Below, in pieces: positions 1 through 6,856 of a stretch of DNA of 9,131 nucleotides. The stretch spans positions 1-9,131 of the forward strand of contig SXHS01000182.1 in NCBI GenBank assembly GCA_005773145.1. The letters run 5' to 3'. The stretch's first letter is position 1. Each line of letters starts with the position of its first letter. The translations under genes and the position numbers were made by a program. Origin of the DNA: Planctomycetaceae bacterium. GTDB lineage: Bacteria; Planctomycetota; Planctomycetia; Pirellulales; Pirellulaceae. Below the pieces are notes generated by a model that was not told where the DNA came from, searched no databases, and worked only from the letters and a program-made list of their open reading frames with translations.

Positions 1-1212
1 CATCACACATCCCACCATGCCGCAGAGGCCGACAAGTCGTAGCAGTGTGATCTGACTCTCCTGATCGATGGCTACACGGTCAACGGCAGGCCCGCCCAAC
101 CGCAATTGGGGTCCTGACGGCTTCGGGCTTTTCAGAAAGCTACGTTCCAAGGTTGCGGGGAACACGGACAATCGAGTGGGTGTCGACAACCCGCACGCGG
201 CAGCGACTTCCAGTAGTTTTCCCGGAGGCTGTCCCAGCATGCCCCGCCCGACGACGCGATGGTAATCCCGAGCGCCGGCCTCGGTCAACGTCAGCACGAT
301 GCACGTTTGTTTTTCATCGGGCCCGAACAGGATACCTGCCAATCGCCGACGGGCTTCCGCTACGTCGTCGTGTAACACACCCTGAGATTCGTGCGTCAGC
401 CCATGCAACAGCCCTGGGCCAGTGATGGCCGACTGAAAGAGTCTTGCTTCGAGCCGTCGAGGGTCCTGATGGTACCAGTCGCCATCCCGTTGACCGAAGC
501 GGGCGATAAGGTCACCCTTGAGGGGTACACCGCCATAGAGCCGTTGGTAACTCCATTCCCATAGACGGCTCCACCAATGTTTGGCCGAACGGCGGTACAA
601 TTCGCCGCTCGGATGCAGAAAAAACCAATCCCCCTGGCCGCCACGCAGCCATTTTTCGTTCTCGCCGGCCCAGTTGTCATGGACATCCCCGGCCGCGGCC
701 AGATTCCACTCATTGCCAACAAATTTCTTGGCATCGGCGGCCTCTTCGGCCGTCATGCGGAATTGGCGAACGTACAGTCCTAACCGCTCATCGACGGTAA
801 CGGACGGACGGTTACTGGCATCGCCAACTGAGTGTTCCGATTCTGTCAGATCACGTGTTTCCGTGCGATCCGTCGCGTCCGCGTCCACGGGAATCGTGGG
901 GTGCTCGCTGTCCGACCCACGGAGTGAGGGGGGCAATTCTGGCACGAGTTTGTCCAGAAACATCCGAAAGCGTGCGTCGTCGGCTGCACCGGTGCAGCCT
1001 TGCCAGCTCACGAGTACAAACGGCTCAGATCCGAAGTGGCGATTGAACCACGCCCAGTCGCCGCTGGTCGCTGCGGACGACGGGATCCAGTCTTGTACGT
1101 CGTTGCTCACTTGTTCGAGTGCGAGTCGCGCACCACGGATCGCGAATGGCACCAAGAAAAAGATGCCCATCAGAATGAGCATACTGCGGCGGGCAAGCCA
1201 TGGCAATTTCAT
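1..1212 (-). CDS. RND/MMPL-family membrane protein, N-terminal part (runs off left edge)
   Basis: An open frame of 404 codons starts at ATG 1212-1210 and is still open at base 1. What is seen: an N-terminal transmembrane helix at about residues 9-27 (LILMGIFFLVPFAIRGARLA), then a large hydrophilic domain beginning with NDVQDWIP and FGSEPFVLVSW. A region of about 280 residues containing FFLHPSGELYRR and the segment GPAVDRVAIDQESQ leads into a second hydrophobic stretch at about 385-404. One short helix, a large periplasmic loop, then a second helix is the topology of the first half of RND superfamily proteins (MMPL branch), which in planctomycetes usually exceed 800 residues. Substrate cannot be inferred. 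A Ser/Thr/Asp-rich, low-complexity insert lies at about residues 100-142. The upstream frame offers no other ATG, and the ribosome site is weak (GGGGA). The lipoprotein gene lies 87 bp upstream on the same strand, so co-transcription is likely. The truncation is due to the window edge, not a mutation. Confidence 0.82.
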   Translation of the reverse strand, partial: MKLPWLARRSMLILMGIFFLVPFAIRGARLALEQVSNDVQDWIPSSAATSGDWAWFNRHFGSEPFVLVSWQGCTGAADDARFRMFLDKLVPELPPSLRGSDSEHPTIPVDADATDRTETRDLTESEHSVGDASNRPSVTVDERLGLYVRQFRMTAEEAADAKKFVGNEWNLAAAGDVHDNWAGENEKWLRGGQGDWFFLHPSGELYRRSAKHWWSRLWEWSYQRLYGGVPLKGDLIARFGQRDGDWYHQDPRRLEARLFQSAITGPGLLHGLTHESQGVLHDDVAEARRRLAGILFGPDEKQTCIVLTLTEAGARDYHRVVGRGMLGQPPGKLLEVAAACGLSTPTRLSVFPATLERSFLKSPKPSGPQLRLGGPAVDRVAIDQESQITLLRLVGLCGMVGCVM

Positions 1213-1299
1213 GACATCACGGTCCCCATACGAGGAATGGATTCGCGGTGTCGATCAAGCCCGCTGCCCTGCCGACCTTGGACACATCGGAGTTGGCCG

Positions 1300-1536
1300 T
1301 TACCGCTTCTGCAATGCCTCTTCGGCCCGAGCGGCCTTGAGTGCGGCGGCTTCCCGCTCCAACTTGAACTCGGGTCCCGGTGCGAAATACTGAATGTCGT
1401 CCTGCAAGTAGTAGCCGCTGGGCAGTGTCTGACCGGCGACATGTACTTGGCACCCAGCTGCCGCAATGGCGATCCAACCGATGAGAAGCGCCCCGGCTAG
1501 AGACTGGCCCGCAGATGGTGTCTGGCGTGTTGACAT
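1300..1536 (-). CDS. Small conserved planctomycete-type lipoprotein (78 aa)
   Basis: The 78-residue product has a charged start (MSTRQ), a hydrophobic core at about residues 13-27 and a lipobox AAGC ending at Cys29. It is therefore expected to be lipidated and to mature to about 50 residues anchored to a membrane. The mature part opens with QVHVAGQTLPSG and contains YYLQDDIQYFAPGPEFKL, followed by a short Ala/Glu/Lys-rich helix (EREAAALKAARAEEAL). From memory, this YYL-DD-QYF-GPEFKL pattern recurs in short planctomycete lipoproteins of unknown function; I cannot verify this here. The start is well supported by an AGAGGA Shine-Dalgarno at about 1547-1552, ten bases before the ATG. It precedes the RND-like gene by 87 bp on the same strand and is divergent from the CHAT gene, 204 bp away. 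No enzymatic role is suggested, because there is almost no folded domain beyond the motif. Confidence 0.8.
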   Translation of the reverse strand: MSTRQTPSAGQSLAGALLIGWIAIAAAGCQVHVAGQTLPSGYYLQDDIQYFAPGPEFKLEREAAALKAARAEEALQKR

Positions 1537-1558
1537 TCCCTGTCACTCCTCTGGCCAC

Positions 1559-1600
1559 GCCAGCTATGCTGGCATGCGAATCCGGATTCCTTCGCGGAAT
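1559..1600. repeat. Two adjacent inverted repeats in the divergent lipoprotein/CHAT promoter region
   Basis: The first is GCCAGC-TAT-GCTGGC (1559-1573), a perfect 6-bp inverted repeat around a 3-base centre. Immediately after it, GAATCCGGATTC (1578-1589) is a perfect 12-bp palindrome. It is nested with GCGAA/TTCGC (1576-1580 with 1591-1595) and ATTCC/GGAAT (1586-1590 with 1596-1600), so alternative stem pairings are possible. They lie 23-64 bp upstream of the lipoprotein start, within its probable 5' leader or promoter, and 140-180 bp upstream of the CHAT gene. They could be an operator or a leader hairpin. No regulator can be named. Confidence 0.5.
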
Positions 1601-1740
1601 AATCGTTACAACTGTTATCGGTCCGCCGCGTTCCAATCTTAGAAAATCTTGCCGTCTTTCCGCTGCATCGCCTAAACGAACCAGATGCGGTACCATGAAA
1701 GGGAGCCACGGTTAACGTGTGAGGGCCAGGAAACGGGGTT

Positions 1741-4700
1741 ATGGAACACGCAACGGCTCGGCCAGCAAGTGGGACGGTGCCAATCTCAAAGCCCATCGTG
1801 CATGTGGTGCTGGCGCTGCTGTGGCTGTTCTTGGGTTTTCGCCCCTCGGTAGTCGGCGCGCAGGCGAGATCTTTTCCCACAGACGAATACACGGCCTATT
1901 TCTCCCCGTACTTCAGCGGTGAATTCCGAGAAGCGTTGGCCGGATTTCGTTCCGCTGCCCGGTCAGCCGTTCGCAGCTCGCAGGGCCGCTGGATCGACTC
2001 GATTTGCTATTACACGATGATGGGCGAATCGCTCTACCAGTTGGGAGATACCGCAGCTGCCTTGGAGCAATTTGATACGGCGTTGAGCTTGTACCTGACG
2101 CACCGTACGTGGATGCAGGCGGTTGAGTTTCCACCCGTGGTCGCCGTCGCGCCTCGTCCGCTGGGTGCGGTACCGACGTGGGGATCGAGTAAGCGACGTT
2201 CGCGGATGGGCAATTTTTCCGAAACGCTCAAGAGTCTGCAAGGGCGTTTGGACAACGACCAGGTGGTCAAACGGGGTGGAGTGGTCTCTGCACCGCAATT
2301 GGTCCAAGTGAGGGCATACGAGGTGGCCCGCTGCACGGCCCTCGCCTTGCGCCGTCGCGCGGAGTTGCTGGGACCGGTGGCGGCACATGTCAAACTGACC
2401 GATCAGCTGGTCGATGCCCTGGCACGTCGTCCGGCCCCCGCGAGTCACTGGTCGCAAGCGTGGATCCACGTGCCGCTTGGGTTGGCCTACATTGCTGCCG
2501 GGAAAAACAAGCAGGCAATCACCGAATTAGAAAACGGGTTGATGGTGGGTGGTGAATTGGATCATCCGCTGACGGCGATCGCGCTACTGGAGTTGGGAAA
2601 ACTGGCGCTGGCCGATGGTAAATGGGATGTGGCCGGGGAGTACTTCTTGGAAGCCTCCTATTCCGGCGCCCTGTTTGCTCAGGCCGATATCGTGGAAGAG
2701 TCGCTACGGTGGGCGCACCAGGCTCATCTGGCGGCACATCCGCAGCAACCCTTCGCCCCCCTAGGACCGGCATTGGTCTGGGCTCGGCAACAACGATTGG
2801 CGTTCTTGCAGGCCTCGCTATTGGTCAGCAGCGCCGAAGAAATGGCGAACAGTCGACAAACCCAGGGGGGAGTGCGCCTGCTGGAAGAGGCAGTCCGCGG
2901 AACAGCTCGGAACGACGCGAACGCCGGTGCGATTGGCGCTCGGCTGCAATATCAACGAGCGCATCTCGCCTACCAGCGAGGGGATGCTGCGGAGGGGGAT
3001 ACGGCATGGGCAGCCGCGATGACGCTCCAACAACGGCTATCCCCACGTTTGTTCCAGATTGGATTGGTGCAACGTTTACACGCCTCGCGCGGTATCAGCG
3101 AACGGATCGCGCGCGACCTATTTGCGGTCGTGTTGCGTGAGCCCAATACAGGCGATTGGCTGCGCGATCCGCTCGAGGCGTTTGCCCTAAGCACTTCGCC
3201 ATTGCACGAGCCACTAGCCACGTGGTTTCACGTGCAAGATCGATCCGTGGACCGCGCGTTGGAAATCGCCGAACGAATCCGCCGACAACGATTCGCCACG
3301 AGCCTGCCCATGGGGAGTCGATTGTTGGCGCTGCGCTGGGTGCTCCACGCACCGGAAGAGTTGCTGAGCAAGCCGGCACAGCTGCAGCGGCAGGACCTAT
3401 TGGTCAAGTATCCAGAATATGTGGCCGCGATGCAGGCAGCCGACGAATTGCAGACGCGTTTGCGCGAAATGCCGACGCCGCTCGAGGATGCCAGCGCGGC
3501 TCGCGATAAAGCTCGCTTGCTGGATGAACTTGCCAAGACCAGCACGATCCAGGAGGGCATGCTCCGTCACATGGCGGTCCGGCGCGAGGCGGTGGACGTG
3601 GTCTTTCCCCCAGCACGATCGCTGAAGGAGATCCAAAAATCTCTTTCCGCCGATGAGATCGTCTTGACGTTTGCCAGCACGAAGCAGGGCGTCGACGCCT
3701 TCATGATCTCAAGTGACCAGCAAGCGCGTTGGACGGTTGGCCCGCAGGCCAACGTTCGCCGACAGGTGGCCTCGCTACTCAAGGCCATGGGGAATCTCGA
3801 TCCACAAACCGCGGTGGCCGACTCCACACTTCGCGGCTCCGACTGGAAGAAGCCCGCAGCGGCCTTGCTGGACTTGGTAATTGAAAAGCGTCAACGCGGA
3901 TATTGGAACCGATACAAGCAGTTGATCGTGGTTCCCGATGATGTTCTGTGGTACGTCCCCTTCGAGGCGTTGCAAATCGCCGATTCGCCTACCAAGTTGG
4001 ACACGGCCGTGTCTTTGGTCGACAAGATGCAGGTGCGCTATCTTCCGTTCGTATCCTTGGTCGGTGCCAATACCCGACCCGCTCGGGAGTCGCGGCAGTC
4101 GGTTCTGATCGCGGGCAAACTGTACCCGCGAGACACACCGGAGGTGGCCGAGGGGGCCGCGGCCGAACTTCAGGAGGCTGATCCCACATGGGTGCGGCTG
4201 GAGTCGCCCCTGCTCGCACCCACTGGTGTCTATCGCACGTGTTGGGATCGGCTACTGGTCTGGGATGATGTGAACGACCTGGAAAAGGGCGTCTACGCCT
4301 GGGCTCCCGCGCAAATCGATAGCGGCCGTAAAGGGAGTGAGTTGGGACGTTGGATGGCTTTGCCCTGGGGGAGTCCCGAGACCGTGCTGCTCCCCGGCTA
4401 CCATTCCGCAGCTGCTGGGGCGCTCAAGCAGGCGAGTGTTGGCGACGATATTTTTTTGCCACTCAGTGGTCTGATGTCGACGGGCGTGCGTACCATTCTG
4501 TTGAGCCGCTGGCGCACCGGTGGCCAGAACAGCGTGAACCTAGTGCGGGAATTCTCTCAAGAAGCTGCGGCGGCGGGGGCCGCAGCTGCATGGTCCCGCA
4601 GCCTTCAATTGGCCCGTAGTACGGAGCTGGATCTCAGCCAAGAGCCTCGCGTCAAATCAAGCGACACCACCGCCGCATTGACCGGAGAACACCCCTTCTT

Positions 4701-4824
4701 TTGGGCCGGTTACCTCGTCGTGGATGCGACCGGCAACCCCCAGGCCCCGGCCGCGACTCCCAATGCCAATGCCAATGCCATTGCAAAAGAACCCGAGAAG
4801 GAACCGGACAACGTTGCGCAATGA
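1741..4824 (+). CDS. Exported TPR and CHAT-domain protein with no catalytic His-Cys pair
   Basis: This is a 1027-residue protein. A signal peptide is seen: Lys17, hydrophobic core about 18-33, probable cleavage after AQA at residue 42, so it should act outside the cytoplasm. TPR-like helices follow: residues 88-121 (SICYYTMMGESLYQLGD) and about 241-312, with further helical repeats to about residue 600. The CHAT domain spans about 626-996. It shows the usual landmarks RSLKEIQKSL, IVVPDDVLWYVPFEAL (729-744), LPLSGLMSTGVRTILLSRW (W924) and the terminal HPFFWAGYLVVD (984-995). CHAT domains are caspase-like cysteine peptidases with His in an ATHG-type motif and Cys in LSACxTG. Here the second motif reads LLPGYHS with Tyr887 at the Cys position. 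The first reads VWDDV (840-844), and there is no His between residue 800 and 887. I infer a non-proteolytic, scaffold-like role. The start is fixed by an in-frame TGA at 1720-1722 and an AGGAAA site near 1728. The tail after 996 is Pro/Ala/Asn-rich and probably disordered. It converges with the DoxX-like gene. Confidence 0.88.
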   Translation: MEHATARPASGTVPISKPIVHVVLALLWLFLGFRPSVVGAQARSFPTDEYTAYFSPYFSGEFREALAGFRSAARSAVRSSQGRWIDSICYYTMMGESLYQLGDTAAALEQFDTALSLYLTHRTWMQAVEFPPVVAVAPRPLGAVPTWGSSKRRSRMGNFSETLKSLQGRLDNDQVVKRGGVVSAPQLVQVRAYEVARCTALALRRRAELLGPVAAHVKLTDQLVDALARRPAPASHWSQAWIHVPLGLAYIAAGKNKQAITELENGLMVGGELDHPLTAIALLELGKLALADGKWDVAGEYFLEASYSGALFAQADIVEESLRWAHQAHLAAHPQQPFAPLGPALVWARQQRLAFLQASLLVSSAEEMANSRQTQGGVRLLEEAVRGTARNDANAGAIGARLQYQRAHLAYQRGDAAEGDTAWAAAMTLQQRLSPRLFQIGLVQRLHASRGISERIARDLFAVVLREPNTGDWLRDPLEAFALSTSPLHEPLATWFHVQDRSVDRALEIAERIRRQRFATSLPMGSRLLALRWVLHAPEELLSKPAQLQRQDLLVKYPEYVAAMQAADELQTRLREMPTPLEDASAARDKARLLDELAKTSTIQEGMLRHMAVRREAVDVVFPPARSLKEIQKSLSADEIVLTFASTKQGVDAFMISSDQQARWTVGPQANVRRQVASLLKAMGNLDPQTAVADSTLRGSDWKKPAAALLDLVIEKRQRGYWNRYKQLIVVPDDVLWYVPFEALQIADSPTKLDTAVSLVDKMQVRYLPFVSLVGANTRPARESRQSVLIAGKLYPRDTPEVAEGAAAELQEADPTWVRLESPLLAPTGVYRTCWDRLLVWDDVNDLEKGVYAWAPAQIDSGRKGSELGRWMALPWGSPETVLLPGYHSAAAGALKQASVGDDIFLPLSGLMSTGVRTILLSRWRTGGQNSVNLVREFSQEAAAAGAAAAWSRSLQLARSTELDLSQEPRVKSSDTTAALTGEHPFFWAGYLVVDATGNPQAPAATPNANANAIAKEPEKEPDNVAQ
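4762..4779 (+). repeat. Short in-frame hexanucleotide repeat (AATGCC x3)
   Basis: Three perfect copies of AATGCC encode Asn-Ala three times in the disordered C-terminal tail of the CHAT protein; a degenerate fourth copy (ATTGCA) follows. Being in frame and outside the CHAT fold, copy-number change here would only alter tail length by two residues per unit. Confidence 0.7.
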
Positions 4825-4838
4825 GCTTGCGCAATGAG
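4814..4838 (+). repeat. Tandem 12-bp direct repeat across the CHAT stop codon
   Basis: TTGCGCAATGAG occurs at 4814-4825 and again at 4827-4838, a 13-bp period. The first copy contains the stop codon TGA (4822-4824). It looks like a small slippage duplication. Because the period is 13, the second copy reads in another frame and does not extend the protein. Confidence 0.8.
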
Positions 4839-4851
4839 TGCGGACGGGCGC

Positions 4852-4868
4852 GGCGTCTCGCCTTAATC
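4852..4868 (+). terminator. Weak candidate terminator between convergent genes
   Basis: The 78-bp gap between the convergent CHAT and DoxX-like genes (4825-4902) is where termination is expected. The only hairpin I see is GGCG-TCT-CGCC (4852-4862), followed by TTAATC. The stem is only 4 bp and there is no good T-run, so this is a weak candidate for an intrinsic terminator. Rho-dependent termination is equally possible. Confidence 0.2.
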
Positions 4869-4902
4869 TTCGCTCGCCATTTAGGATCGATTATCAGCCG
4901 GC

Positions 4903-5304
4903 TCAGCCCGAAGCATCAGCCGACGATCTCTCGGGCGCAAAGGCCAGCGAAAAAATCTCTGACCGCCGCAGGCCCAAGGCAACCCACACCAAGATACCGA
5001 TGATCACCGGGGGCGCAAACGGCTCGCCCACCCGTAGGTGGGTGACGGTAGCCCCGCCGAGATAGCCCGTGAGCAAAATGGCTCCCAAGAACCCCGTACG
5101 GGGGATCAGGAAGAGCACGGCGCAAAGCACCTCCACGATGCCGATCTTGAACATCAGGTCAGTTGTAAACCCCAACTTCTCGAACGCTTGAGATTTTCCT
5201 TCCCAATCGGCGAACTTGCTCATCGCGCTGGGACCCATCAAAACGGCTGCCAACAGGCCGGTCAGCACCCAGCCGGCGATGCGACGCTTCGTGAATTTGC
5301 TCAT
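4903..5304 (-). CDS. DoxX-like (DoxX_2-type) membrane protein, 133 aa
   Basis: The product is a small four-helix membrane protein with hydrophobic segments at about residues 9-27, 51-68, 72-90 and 98-114. The pattern FEKLGF, then IGIVEVLCAVLFLIPRTG, then GAILLTGYLGGATVTHLR matches the DoxX/DoxX_2 family: a Glu in helix 2, Pro-Arg-Thr after it, and Gly-Gly-Ala...His-Leu-Arg in helix 3. Family members are quinone-linked or uncharacterised membrane subunits, so the function here is unknown. The frame extends 29 codons further upstream to an ATG at 5391, but I chose ATG 5304 because AGAGGT lies about 8 bases before it and the family usually begins with a short charged N-terminus (MSKFTKRR). The stop codon of the small upstream membrane ORF overlaps this Shine-Dalgarno, suggesting an operon with translational coupling. 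Confidence 0.85.
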   Translation of the reverse strand: MSKFTKRRIAGWVLTGLLAAVLMGPSAMSKFADWEGKSQAFEKLGFTTDLMFKIGIVEVLCAVLFLIPRTGFLGAILLTGYLGGATVTHLRVGEPFAPPVIIGILVWVALGLRRSEIFSLAFAPERSSADASG

Positions 5305-5315
5305 GTTCAGTACCT

Positions 5316-5501
5316 CTATTGGGAAGTGACCGCCAACGTCAACAGAAAGACCAGCCACAGCAGCCACAGGAGGAGTGATACCGCCAACCAAGCGGGACGC
5401 CGGCGGGGCGGGGCCAGCCGATGGGAAGTCGCTGCGGGGGTGGATTCATTACTTGGGGGGCGTGATTTGGTATTGCTGCTGGAACGCTTCATGGAAGTCA
5501 T
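5316..5501 (-). CDS. Probable small single-span membrane protein overlapping the Minf_1886 gene
   Basis: This is a 61-codon ORF. The N-terminal half is Ser/Pro/Arg-rich and hydrophilic. It is followed by APPRRRPAW and one strong transmembrane segment, LAVSLLLWLLWLVFLLTLAV (about residues 40-59), ending just after it, so a tail-anchored-like topology is implied. It fills the gap between the Minf_1886 gene and the DoxX-like gene. Its first 53 bases overlap the end of the Minf_1886 frame in a different register, and its TAG stop abuts the DoxX-like ribosome site. The start is uncertain: ATG 5501, or ATG 5492, or a later non-ATG start, since GAGGA lies about 14 bases before 5501 and no optimal site exists. 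Short proteins of this Arg-Arg-Pro-x-Trp plus Leu/Trp-rich helix type are common in planctomycetes (recalled, not searched). The function is unknown. It could also be a fortuitous hydrophobic frame. Confidence 0.5.
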   Translation of the reverse strand: MTSMKRSSSNTKSRPPSNESTPAATSHRLAPPRRRPAWLAVSLLLWLLWLVFLLTLAVTSQ

Positions 5502-5895
5502 ACTGATCGTGAAAGTCCTCGCGTCGATCGCGCGCTGACTTCTTCATGTATCCGATGTGAATGAGGTTGTAAACAATCTCGCCGAAGTCCTTGGTCAAAT
5601 GCACGCCCCAACTATTCAAAACGGCCTTAGCCAGATAGCCGTATTGGTCCGTGGCATAATGGCGAATCGCCTCACACAACTGCTGTCCCGTCAGGTGGCG
5701 CTCCGGATCGGATTTGTCGGCCGATCGCCTCTTGGCCGGACGCGGCGGTTCGGTCTCATCCTCCTGAGGCCCCTCCATCTTGAGGGTCTCTTGTGCGTAA
5801 ACTAAGGCTTCTCGCACGAATTGATAGGCCTCCAGCCGATAGCGAGGGTCGTCCTTGAGCAGCTGAATCAGTTTTAAAGGAATGGAATTGTTCAT
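5449..5895 (-). CDS. Minf_1886 family protein (Verrucomicrobia/Planctomycetes-restricted), 148 aa
   Basis: The 148-residue soluble protein matches the pattern of the Minf_1886 family (TIGRFAMs Verruc_Plancto-restricted protein). The N-terminal part has DDPRYRLEAYQFVREAL at about residues 14-30. A variable, charged, Pro/Lys/Arg-rich linker covers about 42-65. The C-terminal part holds the conserved string HLTGQQLCEAIRHYA, YGYLAKAVLNSWGV, TKDFGEIVYNLI and the closing DFHDQYDFHEAF. Family length is about 140-150, so it is complete. No biochemical role is known. ATG 5895 (MNNSIPLKL) is preferred over in-frame ATGs at 5934 and 5919, because family proteins begin just before the DDPRY block and only this start has a purine-rich AAGAAAGA upstream. 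It lies 50 bp downstream of the PSP1 gene on the same strand and overlaps the next small ORF, so an operon is likely. Confidence 0.88.
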   Translation of the reverse strand: MNNSIPLKLIQLLKDDPRYRLEAYQFVREALVYAQETLKMEGPQEDETEPPRPAKRRSADKSDPERHLTGQQLCEAIRHYATDQYGYLAKAVLNSWGVHLTKDFGEIVYNLIHIGYMKKSARDRREDFHDQYDFHEAFQQQYQITPPK

Positions 5896-5945
5896 GCGGA
5901 CGGTCTTTCTTGCCAACATCGTCGACGGTGTCATGCACGAATCGG

Positions 5946-6794
5946 CTACGTAGCGTCAGTCTCAGGTGACGCGGACCGGTCCGGGCGGCCATCTACGGTC
6001 GTCACCTGATCGGCATCCACAAGCACTCGGCGATTCTCTTGGGTTTCCACGAGCACTTGTCCGGTCAACACCTCGTGTCCGATCACTCGCGCCGCGCCGT
6101 GTTCGGTCATGACGCGAGCCCCCAACGCAGGCAACTCCTGTTGTAGTTCAAGGTAGGTGTCGTATTCATAGCGGAGGCAACACTTGAGCCGCCCGCACCG
6201 TCCCGAGATCTTGGTGGGGTCCAGAGTGGCCTTCTGCAGTTTGGCCATCTTCATGGAAACAGGCGGCATTTCGCTCAGGTGGGTATTGCAGCACACGGGC
6301 TTGCCGCAGTCTCCATAGTCAGCCAACAAACGGGCTTCGTCTCGCACGCCAATCTGCCGCATCTCAACGCGTGTTTGGAATTCGCTGGCTAACATCTTCA
6401 CCAACTCGCGAAAATCAACCCGGTCTTCGGACAGGTAATAGACGACGACTCGTTCCCCGCCAAAAACGTGCTCAATGTCGACGAGCTCCATATTCAATTG
6501 CAGTGATCGAATACAATTCTGGGCCGTGAGGAATTCCTGACGCTCTTGGGTCTTGATATGGGACCACTCCACCCGGTCCGTGGGATTGATCTCGCGCACG
6601 ATATCTCCCTGGCCAGGGTCGATCAGTTGAGCCACCGCTTCTTCCGTGGCCTCGCAGAGAACCTCGCCGAGCTCGAGGCCCCGCCGCGTGCGGGTGATGA
6701 CTTCGGCACCCCGCCGGTAGACGCGATCCTTGCCACTGGGATTCATCACGGCCAGCGACCGCATGGCCCCGTATCGGACGACGTACTTTGGCAT
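5946..6794 (-). CDS. PSP1-domain protein, RicT/YaaT-like, 282 aa
   Basis: PSP1 C-terminal domain proteins include Bacillus RicT (YaaT), a subunit of an Fe-S-containing complex that affects mRNA processing by RNase Y. The planctomycete members are uncharacterised. What is seen: the typical start MPKYVVRYGAMR, then about 80 residues of beta-rich sequence. The PSP1 core follows (FGGERVVVYYLSEDRVDFRELV, Arg in MRQIGVRDEARLL). Two cysteine clusters are present: CGKPVCC (C163, C168, C169) and CGRLKCC (C200, C205, C206), separated by VSMKMAKLQ and DPTKISG. These correspond to the RicT cluster ligands, so Fe-S binding is plausible. The frame is open 61 codons further upstream to ATG 6977, but that extension is Gly/Pro-rich with no family match, so ATG 6794 is chosen. 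The ribosome site is weak. It is the first gene of the minus-strand cluster leading to the Minf_1886 and DoxX-like genes. Confidence 0.9.
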   Translation of the reverse strand: MPKYVVRYGAMRSLAVMNPSGKDRVYRRGAEVITRTRRGLELGEVLCEATEEAVAQLIDPGQGDIVREINPTDRVEWSHIKTQERQEFLTAQNCIRSLQLNMELVDIEHVFGGERVVVYYLSEDRVDFRELVKMLASEFQTRVEMRQIGVRDEARLLADYGDCGKPVCCNTHLSEMPPVSMKMAKLQKATLDPTKISGRCGRLKCCLRYEYDTYLELQQELPALGARVMTEHGAARVIGHEVLTGQVLVETQENRRVLVDADQVTTVDGRPDRSASPETDAT

Positions 6795-6856
6795 AAGAAC
6801 TACTAGAAGGGGTGGAGACCCCGGCCCTGGCATCCGATCGGTCCGCAAATGCGCGG

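Noticed and set aside
581..1393. A 270-codon plus-strand open frame, and several shorter ones, across the left region
   Set aside because: They lie antisense to the RND-like and lipoprotein frames, which have recognisable domains. The plus-strand product is Ser/Arg/Pro-rich with no domain or ribosome site.
1217..1696. A 159-codon minus-strand frame overlapping the lipoprotein gene in another register
   Set aside because: The composition is Arg-rich and unlike a protein family. The lipoprotein frame has a signal peptide, a lipobox and a good Shine-Dalgarno.
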